Notes under the pieces: generated by a model
The model's input: only the letters and a program-made list of their open reading frames with translations
Databases searched by the model: none
Told to the model about the DNA's origin: nothing
Made by a program: the position numbers and the translations under genes
Origin: Ramlibacter sp.
GTDB taxonomy: Bacteria; Pseudomonadota; Gammaproteobacteria; Burkholderiales; Burkholderiaceae_C
Direction of reading: 5' to 3'
DNA: 64,000 bases
Assembly (NCBI GenBank): GCA_019635435.1
Contig: JAHBZM010000001.1
Location: 434,001 to 498,000, forward strand
Shown here: in pieces, positions 8,357 to 17,203 of the stretch
Numbering within the stretch: the stretch's first letter is position 1
How the letters are laid out: each line of letters opens with the position of its first letter

Positions 8357-8491
8357 ATGAAAAGAACTTACCAACCCTCCAAGACGCGCCGCGCGCGCAC
8401 CCACGGCTTCCTGGTCCGCATGAAGACCCGTGGCGGCCGCGCCGTGATCAACGCTCGTCGCGCCAAGGGCCGCAAGCGCCTGGCCGTCTGA
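8357..8491 (+). CDS. rpmH: 50S ribosomal protein L34
   Basis: A 44-residue, very basic protein of the large ribosomal subunit. It shows the complete family pattern: MKRTYQPSKTRRARTHGFL at the start, then MKTRGGRAVINARRAKGRKRL. ATG 8357 is chosen because it gives the universal MKRTYQPS start; the frame is open further upstream but those residues match nothing. It begins the conserved rpmH-rnpA-yidD-yidC-mnmE cluster next to dnaA. Confidence 0.98.
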   Translation: MKRTYQPSKTRRARTHGFLVRMKTRGGRAVINARRAKGRKRLAV

Positions 8492-8549
8492 GCCGCGTTG
8501 CCACTGGTCAGGGCCCCGGTCCCGCGCAGCGCTTCAGCATGGCATTGAC

Positions 8550-8978
8550 GTGCAGCGGCTGAAAACGCGGGCGCAGTTCCAGGCGGTCATGTCGGGCTCC
8601 ACGGTGTCGCGCAGTGCGCATTTCGTGCTGCACCGCCTGGCGCTGGATGCCATGGCCCCGCCGGTGAACGGCACGGGTGCAGATAATTCCACAGGGCCTG
8701 GGTCCGAACGACCGCAGGCCCTGTTTGCTGTGCGCGATGTCTGGATGGGCGCCCTGGTTCCCAAACGCTGGGCCAAGCGCGCGGTGACCCGCAATGCCAT
8801 CAAACGCCAGATCTACAACGTGAGTGCCTCGTTCGAGCCCCGCCTCCCCGTCGCGGCCCATGTGGTGCGCCTGCGGGCCGGGTTTGACCGCAAGCAGTTC
8901 ATCAGCGCGTCATCGCCGCAGCTCAAGCTCGCGGTCCATGGCGAGCTCGAACAGCTGTTTGCAAGGGCCGCGGCATGA
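8550..8978 (+). CDS. rnpA: ribonuclease P protein component
   Basis: A 142-residue basic protein that assists RNase P RNA in 5' maturation of tRNAs. The RNR-type motif is present as KRAVTRNAIKRQIY. An extra low-complexity segment (about residues 33-57, MAPPVNGTGADNSTGPGS) makes it longer than the usual 115-125 residues. The start is GTG 8550, giving MQRLKTRAQFQAVM, which matches the family start. It overlaps yidD by ATGA. Confidence 0.93.
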   Translation: MQRLKTRAQFQAVMSGSTVSRSAHFVLHRLALDAMAPPVNGTGADNSTGPGSERPQALFAVRDVWMGALVPKRWAKRAVTRNAIKRQIYNVSASFEPRLPVAAHVVRLRAGFDRKQFISASSPQLKLAVHGELEQLFARAAA

Positions 8979-9247
8979 TCAAGGCCGCGCTCATGGGCCT
9001 GGTGCGCGCCTACCGGCTGCTGCTCAGCCCCTGGCTGGGCTCGTCGTGCCGCTTCACGCCCACCTGCTCGGCCTATGCACTGCAGGCCCTGGAGCAGCAT
9101 GGCGCAGCGGCCGGCAGTTACCTCACGGTGGTGCGCATCGCACGCTGCAACCCCTGGTGCGCCGGCGGGCATGACCCGGTGCCGGTTGAAAAACCGCGCC
9201 TGTTCACCCACCTGTGCTCACCCCTTTCACAAAAGAAGTCTTCATGA
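8975..9247 (+). CDS. yidD: membrane protein insertion efficiency factor YidD
   Basis: A 90-residue YidD/DUF37 protein thought to help YidC-dependent insertion of inner-membrane proteins. It has an amphipathic N-terminal helix, then the signature SSCRFTPTCSAYALQAL and RIARCNPWCAGGHDPVP with conserved cysteines. It overlaps both rnpA and yidC by ATGA, consistent with strict co-translation. Confidence 0.95.
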   Translation: MIKAALMGLVRAYRLLLSPWLGSSCRFTPTCSAYALQALEQHGAAAGSYLTVVRIARCNPWCAGGHDPVPVEKPRLFTHLCSPLSQKKSS

Positions 9248-10956
9248 ACGACATCCGCCGCACCATCCTGTGGGTGATTTTTGGTTTTGCCATGGTGATG
9301 CTGTGGGACAAATGGCAGGTCCACAACGGCCACCAGGCCACTTTTGGTTTTGCCCGCCCTGAAGCCAAGGCCACCGCGCCGGCCGCCCCGGCCTCCAGCG
9401 TGCCCTCGGGCGTGCCGACAGGCAGCACGCCGGCCACCGCGTCAGCCGTGCCCGGTGCCACACCTGCGACCCCCGCCACAACCGGCGTGCCTGCCACCAA
9501 CGTGGCCTCGGCTCCGCGCGAACGCATCACCGTGACCACTGACGTGCTGCGCCTGACCTTCGACACCGAAGGCGGCACCGTGGTGCGCAGCGAGTTCCTC
9601 AAGCTCAAGGACCTGGACCACAAGGACCAGAACCTCGTGCTGATGGACGAGACCGCCGGGCGCATGTATGTGGCCCAGTCGGGCCTGATCGGCGGCAGTT
9701 TCCCCACCCACAAGACGCCGATGACCTTCACCGGCGAGCGTGAGCTGAAGGACGGCGCCAGCGAGCTGGTGCTGAAGTTCGAGTCGCCCGAGGTGGGCGG
9801 CGTCAAGCTGGTCAAGACCTACACGCTCAAGCGTGGCGCCTACGACATGGCGGTCCGGCAGGAAGTCATCAACACCGGCAGCGCCACGGTTTCGCCGCAG
9901 CTGTATGTGCAGCTGGTGCGCGACGGCAACAAGCCGGCCGGCGAGTCGTCGTTCTATTCCACCTTCACGGGTCCGGCGGTCTACACCGAAGCCAAGAAGT
10001 ACCAGAAGGTCGAGTTCAAGGACATCGACAAGGACAAGGCCGATTTCGAGAAGCAGGCCTCCAATGGCTATGTGGCCATGGTCCAGCATTACTTTGCCAG
10101 CGCCTGGATCCTGCCCGACGGCCTGAAGCGCGACCTGTTCGCGCGCAAGATCGACGCCAACCTGTACGCCGTGGGCATGATCACCCCGGTGGACAGCCTG
10201 GCCCCCGGCACCCGCAAGACCATCGAGACCCGCTTCTTCGTCGGCCCGCAGGAAGAAAAGCGCCTGGAAGCCATCGAGCCCGGCCTGGAGCTGGTCAAGG
10301 ACTACGGCTGGCTGACCATCCTGGCCAAACCGCTGTACTGGCTGCTCGACAAGCTGCACGGCTTCATCGGCAACTGGGGCTGGTCAATCGTGGCGCTGGT
10401 GATCCTGCTCAAGATCGCGTTCTACTGGCTCAACGCCAAGGCCTACTCCAGCATGGCCAAGATGAAGGCCATCAACCCCAAGATCACCGAGATGCGCGAG
10501 CGCCTCAAGGACAACCCGCAGCAGATGCAGCAGGAGATGATGCGCATCTACCGCGAGGAAAAGGTCAACCCCATGGGCGGCTGCTTCCCCATCGTGGTCC
10601 AGATTCCGGTGTTCATTGCGCTGTACTGGGTGCTGCTGTCCAGCGTCGAGATGCGCAACGCGCCCTGGGTGCTGTGGATCCATGACCTGTCGGCGCCCGA
10701 CCCGTTCTTCATCATGCCGCTGCTCATGACGCTGACCACGCTGCTGCAGACCGCGCTCAACCCGGCGCCGCCGGACCCGATGCAGGCCAAGCTGATGTGG
10801 TTCATGCCGCTCGCCTTCTCGGTGATGTTCTTCTTCTTCCCGGCCGGCCTGGTGCTCTACTGGATCACCAACAACGTGCTGTCGATCGCCCAGCAGTGGA
10901 TCATCAACACCCGCATGGGCGTGCCCCCGCAGTTCAACCTGCCGAAGTTCAGCTAA
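9244..10956 (+). CDS. yidC: membrane protein insertase YidC
   Basis: A 570-residue inner-membrane insertase. MNDIRRTILWVIFGFAMVMLW forms the first membrane segment. A Pro/Ala/Thr-rich linker (about 40-95) leads to the large periplasmic beta domain. The C-terminal 60-kDa-IMP core starts near residue 365, with the coiled cytoplasmic loop and MGGCFPIVVQIPVFIALYW. ATG 9244 is chosen because it overlaps the yidD stop and has the conserved start; the frame extends ten codons upstream. It handles Sec-dependent and independent membrane proteins. Confidence 0.97.
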   Translation: MNDIRRTILWVIFGFAMVMLWDKWQVHNGHQATFGFARPEAKATAPAAPASSVPSGVPTGSTPATASAVPGATPATPATTGVPATNVASAPRERITVTTDVLRLTFDTEGGTVVRSEFLKLKDLDHKDQNLVLMDETAGRMYVAQSGLIGGSFPTHKTPMTFTGERELKDGASELVLKFESPEVGGVKLVKTYTLKRGAYDMAVRQEVINTGSATVSPQLYVQLVRDGNKPAGESSFYSTFTGPAVYTEAKKYQKVEFKDIDKDKADFEKQASNGYVAMVQHYFASAWILPDGLKRDLFARKIDANLYAVGMITPVDSLAPGTRKTIETRFFVGPQEEKRLEAIEPGLELVKDYGWLTILAKPLYWLLDKLHGFIGNWGWSIVALVILLKIAFYWLNAKAYSSMAKMKAINPKITEMRERLKDNPQQMQQEMMRIYREEKVNPMGGCFPIVVQIPVFIALYWVLLSSVEMRNAPWVLWIHDLSAPDPFFIMPLLMTLTTLLQTALNPAPPDPMQAKLMWFMPLAFSVMFFFFPAGLVLYWITNNVLSIAQQWIINTRMGVPPQFNLPKFS

Positions 10957-10986
10957 CCCCGAAGCGCCTGCGGCGCCCCCCTTTCC

Positions 10987-12363
10987 ATGCGCCGCAACGA
11001 CCTGCCCATCGCCGCCATCGCCACCGCCCCGGGGCGTGGCGCGGTTGGCATCGTGAGGGTGTCAGGCCAGGGCCTTGGGCCGGTCATCCAGGCAGTGTGC
11101 GGGCGCACACTCAGGCCGCGCGAAGCCAACTACCTCGCGTTTCGCGCCGCTGACGGCAGCGCCATTGACCACGGCCTGGCCATCCACTTCCCGGCGCCCC
11201 ACTCCTTCACCGGCGAAGACGTGCTGGAACTGCAGGCGCACGGCGGGCCGGTGGTGTTGCAGCTGCTGCTGGCGCGCTGCCTGGAGGCCGGCGCGGCCAT
11301 GGGCCTGCGCCTGGCCAGCCCCGGCGAGTTCACCGAGCGCGCATTCCTCAACGACAAGATCGACCTGGCCCAGGCCGAGGCCATTGCCGACCTGATCGAC
11401 GCCAGCACCGAAACCGCGGCGCGCAGCGCGAGCCGGTCGCTGTCGGGCGAGTTCTCGCGCGAGATCCATGCCCTGCGCGATGCGCTGATCCACCTGCGCA
11501 TGCTGGTGGAAGCCACGCTGGATTTTCCCGAGGAAGAAATCGATTTCCTGCAGAAGGCCGATGCCGTGGGCCAGCTCGAACGGCTGCAGGAGGCGCTGGC
11601 CGGCGTCATGCGCCGGGCCCGCCAGGGCGCGCTGCTGCGCGAAGGCATCAAGGTGGTGATCGCCGGCCAGCCCAACGCCGGCAAGAGCTCGCTGCTCAAC
11701 GCGCTGGCGGGCGCCGAGCTGGCCATCGTCACGCCGGTGGCCGGCACCACGCGCGACGTGGTCACGCAGACCATCCAGATCGAGGGGGTGCCCCTGCATG
11801 TGATCGACACCGCGGGGCTGCGCGACAGCGACGACCTGGTCGAAAAAATCGGCATCGAGCGGGCCTGGGACCAGATCGGCGCGGCCGACGTGGTCCTGTT
11901 CCTGCACGACCTGACGCGCGCCAGCGCTACAGAATATGTAGCAGAAGATGCCCGCCTGGCAAGGACTCTGGCCCGAAAAGTGCCCGAAACCGTGCCCCTG
12001 ATCGATGTCTGGAACAAATCCGACGCGGCCGCGGCGCCGGCAGGCGCCCCGCCCGGCCTGGCGCTCTCCGCGCGCACCGGGGAGGGGCTGGACGGGCTGC
12101 GCCGGCGCCTGCTGGAGGTGGCGGGCTGGCAGTCCGCGCCCGAGGGCGTGTACACCGCGCGGGCCCGCCATGTGGCGGCGCTGCGCGAGGTGGAGGCGCG
12201 CCTGGCCGACGCCGCGGCCCACCTGGCGGCGCGCGCGCAGTCGCTGGACCTGCTGGCCGAGGAGTTGCGGCTGGCCCAGAACGCGCTCAACGGGATCACT
12301 GGCGAGTTCACCTCCGACGACCTGCTGGGCGTGATCTTCTCCAGCTTCTGCATCGGCAAATAG
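10987..12363 (+). CDS. mnmE: tRNA uridine-5-carboxymethylaminomethyl(34) GTPase MnmE
   Basis: A 458-residue tRNA-modification GTPase that, with MnmG, adds the cmnm5 group to wobble U34. The N-terminal folate-binding domain begins IAAIATAPGRGAVGIVRVSG. The G domain has GQPNAGKSS (G1), DTAGLRD (G3) and NKSD (G4). The C-terminus ends with the obligatory FCIGK whose Cys is essential. An in-frame copy of the dispersed repeat (11932-11990) encodes the poorly conserved ASATEYVAEDARLARTLARK stretch between G3 and G4. Confidence 0.97.
   Translation: MRRNDLPIAAIATAPGRGAVGIVRVSGQGLGPVIQAVCGRTLRPREANYLAFRAADGSAIDHGLAIHFPAPHSFTGEDVLELQAHGGPVVLQLLLARCLEAGAAMGLRLASPGEFTERAFLNDKIDLAQAEAIADLIDASTETAARSASRSLSGEFSREIHALRDALIHLRMLVEATLDFPEEEIDFLQKADAVGQLERLQEALAGVMRRARQGALLREGIKVVIAGQPNAGKSSLLNALAGAELAIVTPVAGTTRDVVTQTIQIEGVPLHVIDTAGLRDSDDLVEKIGIERAWDQIGAADVVLFLHDLTRASATEYVAEDARLARTLARKVPETVPLIDVWNKSDAAAAPAGAPPGLALSARTGEGLDGLRRRLLEVAGWQSAPEGVYTARARHVAALREVEARLADAAAHLAARAQSLDLLAEELRLAQNALNGITGEFTSDDLLGVIFSSFCIGK
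11932..11990 (+). repeat. dispersed Comamonadaceae-type short repeat, copy within mnmE
   Basis: It shares GCTA..TGTAGC, ATGCCCGCC, GGACTC and a closing GAAAC with the copy at 25531-25599, in the same order and spacing. It is read in frame as part of the GTPase domain loop. Confidence 0.6.
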
Positions 12364-12466
12364 CGGTGGGCCTGACCGGCCGGCAGGTCGGTCCGGCGTA
12401 TCAGGTGTAAGCACGCGTTAAAGCCCCTTGTGCGCGGCACGGGGCCACGGTACCTTCGCCGGGATC

Positions 12467-12958
12467 ATGAATGCCCCACTGCGCACCCCTCTCAAGTTCG
12501 ATGTGCAAGGTCTGATCCAGGCCATCGGGCAAAACCAGACCAACGACAACTTCCCGGTCTCGCTTGCCCCCACCCAGTGGGACATGCTGGCCAGCTACAT
12601 GCAGCCTTTTGCGCTGGCCCAGGGGCAGGTCCTGATCGAGCAGGGGGCGATGGACCGCACCATCTACCTGCTTGAATCCGGCTCGCTGAGCGTGCACTAT
12701 GAAGACGACAAGGGCCGGGTGCGGCTGGCCATCGTGGCCCCGGGCTCGGTGGTCGGCGAAGGGGCCTTCTTCACCCACCATGCGCGCAATGCCACCGTCC
12801 AGGCGGCCGGCCCCTGCAAGATCTGGAGCCTGACGCCCATCCGTTTCGCGGAACTCACCAACCGCCAGCCCAATATCGCGCTGGAGCTGGCCATGGCGCT
12901 GGGGTCGCTGCTGGGCCGCCGGCTGGTCAACAAGCCCAAGCGCATCGCGGTCACCTGA
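12467..12958 (+). CDS. cyclic nucleotide-binding domain protein without HTH
   Basis: A 163-residue protein made of one CRP-like cNMP-binding fold (about residues 40-155) with no DNA-binding domain after it. It has the glycine pattern and phosphate-binding-cassette region GSVVGEGAFFTHHARNATVQAAGP; the normal RSA-type Arg is replaced by RNATV. Start ATG 12467 is preferred to an in-frame upstream start at 12428. Similar short proteins are at 14069 and 37772. Ligand binding is not certain; a regulatory or scaffold role is inferred. Confidence 0.8.
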   Translation: MNAPLRTPLKFDVQGLIQAIGQNQTNDNFPVSLAPTQWDMLASYMQPFALAQGQVLIEQGAMDRTIYLLESGSLSVHYEDDKGRVRLAIVAPGSVVGEGAFFTHHARNATVQAAGPCKIWSLTPIRFAELTNRQPNIALELAMALGSLLGRRLVNKPKRIAVT

Positions 12959-12982
12959 GCCGCGCTGACAACTATTTCACGA

Positions 12983-13017
12983 AGCCCGCGACCATCGTCA
13001 CCGGACCCGCGGGTTTT
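12983..13017 (+). terminator. probable intrinsic terminator after the cNMP-binding gene
   Basis: CCCGCG (12985-12990) pairs with CGCGGG (13008-13013), followed by TTTT. The 17-base loop makes it moderate in strength. Confidence 0.45.
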
Positions 13018-13122
13018 CCAGCAGACAGACGTCGTTTCAGGGGTGTTTCGACCGTACACTGTCCCGCGAGAGACGCCCAAAAGTCCGCAAGGCGTCATTT
13101 CCAAATTCGCCGAAAGCCCATC

Positions 13123-13992
13123 ATGTCCATCCTCAGCTGGCTATTCCCTCCCCCAAAGGCGGCCAAGGCCGGGCTGCAACCGGACAGTTCGGGCCTGTCG
13201 CGCATGGAAGCGACCCGGCCCGTGGCCTCGACCAAGAACAGCTCCGCCGCCAGGAACGCGGTGAGCAACGCCCAGCCCGGCAACCGCAAGTCCGAGCGCA
13301 TGGCGCGGCGCGAACTGCTGTACAGCGTGGTGCGCGAGTCCATGGTGCGCGCGGGCATGCTGTCGTCCAGCTACAAATTCAAGGTGCTGTCACTGGATGC
13401 CCGGGGCCGCCAGTTTCTGGTGATGATGGACCTCGCGCGCGAATACGGCGACGAAACCAGCCGCCTGGCCGAGATCGAGGCCCTGATCGCCCAGAGCGCC
13501 AAGGCCCGCCACGACATCGTGGTCACGGCGGTCTATTGGCGCCTCAACGAGCATGTGGCCGTGGGCCTGCCGCACAAGCGGCCCGCCGCCCGGCCTTCGG
13601 CGCCGATGCCGCTGGACTCGGAGCCCGCCGCCCTGGACTCCCAGCCCGGCGCGCTGCCATCGTCGCCGGCGCCTTTGGTGTCCCAGCCCGTGCCGCTGGC
13701 GGTGACGGCGCCCAGCCGTGCCCCCGCCGCGCCCCGCTTCGAGCCGATCCAGGCCGACGAGGTGGAAGCCTTCAAAAAGGCCCTGGCCGCGGGCGTGACC
13801 GCCCGCACGGCGCCGGCACTGGCACCGGCTGCAGCCGCTGCGCCGGCCATGGGCGCCTCCGCCAAGGCCTATACCGATGGCTCGGGCAAGCATGGGCCGC
13901 AAAGCTACACCCTGCTCACGGGCTACGAAGACACCGAAATGCCGGACGACAACCCCGCGCTCAGCGGGACGCAGTACGGCGCGCTGACCTGA
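13123..13992 (+). CDS. hypothetical protein with Pro/Ala-rich linker
   Basis: A 289-residue protein starting MSILSWLFPPPKAAKAG. A conserved-looking alpha/beta segment spans about residues 60-145, including ARRELLYSVVRESMVRAGML and KFKVLSLDARGRQFLVMMDLA. Then comes a long low-complexity Pro/Ala/Ser region (about 150-250) and a short tail with SYTLLTGYEDTEMPDDNPAL. I cannot name a family. It lies between two cNMP-binding genes, so a shared signalling role is possible but unproven. Confidence 0.65.
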   Translation: MSILSWLFPPPKAAKAGLQPDSSGLSRMEATRPVASTKNSSAARNAVSNAQPGNRKSERMARRELLYSVVRESMVRAGMLSSSYKFKVLSLDARGRQFLVMMDLAREYGDETSRLAEIEALIAQSAKARHDIVVTAVYWRLNEHVAVGLPHKRPAARPSAPMPLDSEPAALDSQPGALPSSPAPLVSQPVPLAVTAPSRAPAAPRFEPIQADEVEAFKKALAAGVTARTAPALAPAAAAAPAMGASAKAYTDGSGKHGPQSYTLLTGYEDTEMPDDNPALSGTQYGALT

Positions 13993-14068
13993 CAGGCCGG
14001 CCGCGCCCCAGGGCGCATACTCCCCACCAGGAAGTCAAACGGCGCACGGTGCGCGCCGAGGAGGAGAC

Positions 14069-14518
14069 ATGAACATCCAGCAACTGGTCGACGCCATCGC
14101 CACGCTTGACGCCAACGATGCCCTGACCTGCAAGCTGACGCTTGAAGAGTGGAAAAAACTCGCACCCTACCTGTCGATCCGGTTCCTGAAACCGGGCGAT
14201 GCCCTGATGCACGAAGGCGATACCGACCGCGAGCTGTTCATCCTGGCCGATGGCGAATTGCTGGTGACGCTGGGGGGCAGCGTGCTGGCCAGGCTCACCC
14301 CCGGCAACGTGGTGGGCGAAGGCTCCTTCTTTTCGGGCCAGCCGCGCAGCGCCACGGTGTCGGCCTCGCAGCCTGGCGTGGCCTGGGCGCTGAGCTGGGA
14401 CCGGTTCGAGTCCCTGTCGCACAAGCAGCCCAAGCTCGCGGTGGACCTGGTCAAGGGGCTTGCGGCGGTGCTGGCCATCCGCATGCGCGAGGCCATCCTG
14501 GTCGGTCATTTCGCCTGA
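14069..14518 (+). CDS. cyclic nucleotide-binding domain protein without HTH
   Basis: A 149-residue single-domain cNMP-binding protein. The beta-roll is clear: FLKPGDALMHEGDTDRELFILADGELLVTLGG, then GNVVGEGSFFSGQPRSATVSA, which keeps the phosphate-cassette Glu and the R-S-A triad (PRSATV), so it is a better candidate for real cyclic-nucleotide binding than the protein at 12467. A strong GAGGAG ribosome binding site precedes ATG 14069. Its stop abuts the convergent apt stop with no gap. Confidence 0.82.
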   Translation: MNIQQLVDAIATLDANDALTCKLTLEEWKKLAPYLSIRFLKPGDALMHEGDTDRELFILADGELLVTLGGSVLARLTPGNVVGEGSFFSGQPRSATVSASQPGVAWALSWDRFESLSHKQPKLAVDLVKGLAAVLAIRMREAILVGHFA

Positions 14519-15079
14519 TCAGTGCCCGGCAAAGTCCACCAGCGTGTACAGCGGCAGGCCCGCGGCCCGCAGGCGCTGTGAGCCTTCGAGCTCGGGCAGG
14601 TCCACAATGGCGGCGCCTTCCATCACCGTGGCGCCCAGCTTTTCCAGCAGCTTCTTGCCGGCCATCATCGTGCCGCCGGTGGCAATCAGGTCGTCCATGA
14701 GCAGCACCCGGTCGCCGGCCTTCACCGCATCGGTGTGCAGCTCCACCGTGGCGCTGCCGTACTCCAGCTCGTAGGTTTCGGCCACCGTGGTGAAGGGCAG
14801 CTTGCCCTTCTTGCGGATCGGCACAAAGCCCACATTGAGTTCATAAGCCACCACCGCGCCCAGGATGAAGCCGCGCGCGTCCAGCCCGGCCACCACATCG
14901 GGCCGCCGGTCCATGTAGCGGTGGACAAAGGCGTCGATCAGCACGCGGAACACCTTGGGGTCCTGCAGCAGCGGCGTGATGTCGCGAAACTGCACGCCAG
15001 GCGCGGGCCAGTCGGGCACGGTGCGGATGTGCCGCCGCAGGTACGGGCCGAAGTCGAAGGCGTCACCGGTGTCTTGCAT
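14519..15079 (-). CDS. apt: adenine phosphoribosyltransferase
   Basis: A 186-residue purine-salvage enzyme converting adenine and PRPP to AMP and pyrophosphate in the cytosol. The PRPP-binding motif VLLMDDLIATGGTM is intact, and VPDWPAPGVQFRDITPLL and ARGFILGAVVAYEL match Apt. Length equals E. coli Apt (183). It is downstream of, and co-oriented with, the Kef-type antiporter. Confidence 0.95.
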   Translation of the reverse strand: MQDTGDAFDFGPYLRRHIRTVPDWPAPGVQFRDITPLLQDPKVFRVLIDAFVHRYMDRRPDVVAGLDARGFILGAVVAYELNVGFVPIRKKGKLPFTTVAETYELEYGSATVELHTDAVKAGDRVLLMDDLIATGGTMMAGKKLLEKLGATVMEGAAIVDLPELEGSQRLRAAGLPLYTLVDFAGH

Positions 15080-15138
15080 GGCCAGGGGCGGGAGTGCAGG
15101 GAAGGGCTATTGTGCCGCCAGTCCGCGCGGCGGCCTTG

Positions 15139-17124
15139 TCAGCCGCGCAGCAGCTTCTGGTCGGCCACGGCCAGTGCCTCGGGCTTGCCGGACAGCACCA
15201 GGGTGTCGCCCTCGGCCAGCACCGGGTCGGCATCGATCGGGGTGGTCTTGCCGTTGCCGCGGCGCAGGCTGACGGTGCGCACGCCCAGCGCGTGCAGCGC
15301 CAGGTTGCTCAGGGGCTTGCCGATCGAGCGGGCGCCCAGCGGCAGAGTGAAGGTGCCCAGCCGCTCCTGGTCGCGCTCGTTCACGGTGTCGTCATCGGCG
15401 CCATGGAAATAGCCGCGCAGCAGGTTGTAGCGCGCATCGCGCTGGTCCTGCACGATGCGGATCACGCGGCGCATGGGCACGCCCACCAGCGCCAGCGCGT
15501 GGCTGGCCAGCATCAGCGAGCCCTCGATCGCCTCGGGCACCACCTCGGTCGCGCCGGCGGCCTGCAGCTTCTCCAGGTCATGGTCGTCCTGGGTCCGCAC
15601 GATCACCGGCACCTGGGGCGCGTGCGCGCGCGTGTTGGCCAGCACCCGCAGCGCGCCCGCGGTGTCGATGTAGGTGACCACCACGGCGCTGGCCCGCGCC
15701 AGGCCCGCGGCCATCAGGGCCTGCAGGCGCGCGGCGTCGCCAAAGACCACGGAGTCGCCCGCGGCGGCGGCCTGGCGGACCCGGTCGGGGTCCAGGTCCA
15801 GCGCCATGTAGGGAATGCCCTCGCGCTCGAGCATGCGCGCCATGTTCTGGCCGCTGCGGCCATAGCCGCAGATGATGACGTGCTTGTTGGCGTTGATCGA
15901 CTTGCGCGCGATGGTGGTCATCTGCAGCGACTGCTGCAGCCATTCGCTGGACACCAGCTTCATCACGATGCGGTTGCTGTACATGATGATGAACGGCGTG
16001 GCGATCATCGACAGCACCATGCTCGCCAGGATCGGGTTCAGCAGCGCCGGGGGCACCAGGTCGTGCTCCTGGCTCAGCGTGAGCAGCACGAAGCCGAACT
16101 CCCCGGCCTGCGCCAGGTACAGCCCGGTGCGAAGCGAGGTGCCCATGGTCGCGCCAAAGCCGCGGGCCAGCACGCTGACCATCACCATCTTGAACAGCAC
16201 CGGCAGGGTCACCAGCAGCAGCACCAGCGGCCAGCGCTGCAGCACCAGCCGCCAGTCCAGGATCATGCCGATGGTGATGAAGAACAGGCCCAGCAGCACG
16301 TCGTGGAAGGGCCGGATGTCGGTTTCCACCTGGTGCTTGTATTCAGTCTCGGAAATCAGCATGCCCGCGATGAAGGCGCCCAGCGCCAGGCTCAGCCCCG
16401 CCAGCTCGGTCAGCCAGGCCAGGCCCAGCGTGATCAGCAGCAGGTTCAGCACGAACAGCTCCTCGCTCTTGCGCCGCGCCACCAGCGTCAGCCACCAGCG
16501 CATCACGCGCTGGCCGCCCACCAGCAGCACCGCAATCAGCACCGTGGCCTTGATCGCGGCCAGTGCCAGCGCCGACAGCAGATGCTCGGGCGACGTGCCC
16601 AGCGCCGGGATCAGCACCAGCAGGGGCACCACCGCCAGATCCTGGAACAGCAGCACACCCATCACCCGCTTGCCATGCTCGGACTCCAGCTCCAGCCGCT
16701 CGGCCATCAGCTTCACCACGATCGCGGTGCTGCTCATGGCCAGCGCGCCCGACAGCGCCAGCGCGGTCTGCCAGCTCATGCGCCACAGGTCGGGCACCAG
16801 CGCGGCCAGCAGCAGCGAGCCAAAGGTGGCCAGCACAATGGTCAGCATCACCTGGAACAGGCCCAGGCCGAACACATGGCCGCGCATGGCGCGCAGCTTC
16901 GACAGGTTGAACTCCAGCCCGATCACGAACATCAGGAACACCACGCCAAACTCGCCCAGGTGCTTGATGCTCTCGGAGTTCTGCGCCAGCGCCAGCGCGT
17001 TGGGGCCAATCACCACCCCCACCACCAGGTAGCCCAGCATGGGCGGCAGCAACAGCTTGCGGCAGGTGACCACGCCCAGCACGGCGGCCAGCAGGTACAA
17101 CAGCGTCAGCTCAAGGGAGGTCAT
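15139..17124 (-). CDS. monovalent cation:proton antiporter-2 family protein (KefB/C-like)
   Basis: A 661-residue CPA2 membrane protein. About 12 hydrophobic segments fill residues 1-385 (LLLPPMLGYLVVGVVIGPNAL, FGVVFLMFVIGLEFNLSKLRAMR). A RCK/TrkA-N Rossmann domain begins at HVIICGYGRSGQNMARML, followed by a TrkA-C-like domain (LPLGARSIGKPLSNLALHALG). Such proteins exchange K+ or Na+ for H+, with nucleotides or glutathione adducts acting on the RCK domain. Whether it is a Kef or a YbaL-type paralogue cannot be decided. It is divergent from kdsD. Confidence 0.9.
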   Translation of the reverse strand: MTSLELTLLYLLAAVLGVVTCRKLLLPPMLGYLVVGVVIGPNALALAQNSESIKHLGEFGVVFLMFVIGLEFNLSKLRAMRGHVFGLGLFQVMLTIVLATFGSLLLAALVPDLWRMSWQTALALSGALAMSSTAIVVKLMAERLELESEHGKRVMGVLLFQDLAVVPLLVLIPALGTSPEHLLSALALAAIKATVLIAVLLVGGQRVMRWWLTLVARRKSEELFVLNLLLITLGLAWLTELAGLSLALGAFIAGMLISETEYKHQVETDIRPFHDVLLGLFFITIGMILDWRLVLQRWPLVLLLVTLPVLFKMVMVSVLARGFGATMGTSLRTGLYLAQAGEFGFVLLTLSQEHDLVPPALLNPILASMVLSMIATPFIIMYSNRIVMKLVSSEWLQQSLQMTTIARKSINANKHVIICGYGRSGQNMARMLEREGIPYMALDLDPDRVRQAAAAGDSVVFGDAARLQALMAAGLARASAVVVTYIDTAGALRVLANTRAHAPQVPVIVRTQDDHDLEKLQAAGATEVVPEAIEGSLMLASHALALVGVPMRRVIRIVQDQRDARYNLLRGYFHGADDDTVNERDQERLGTFTLPLGARSIGKPLSNLALHALGVRTVSLRRGNGKTTPIDADPVLAEGDTLVLSGKPEALAVADQKLLRG

Positions 17125-17203
17125 CCCCCGATGCTAGCAAGCCGCGTACCCCGGTTGCGTGACGGCCATCCCGCGGAACACGGCCCGTCGATAGAATCCC
17201 CGG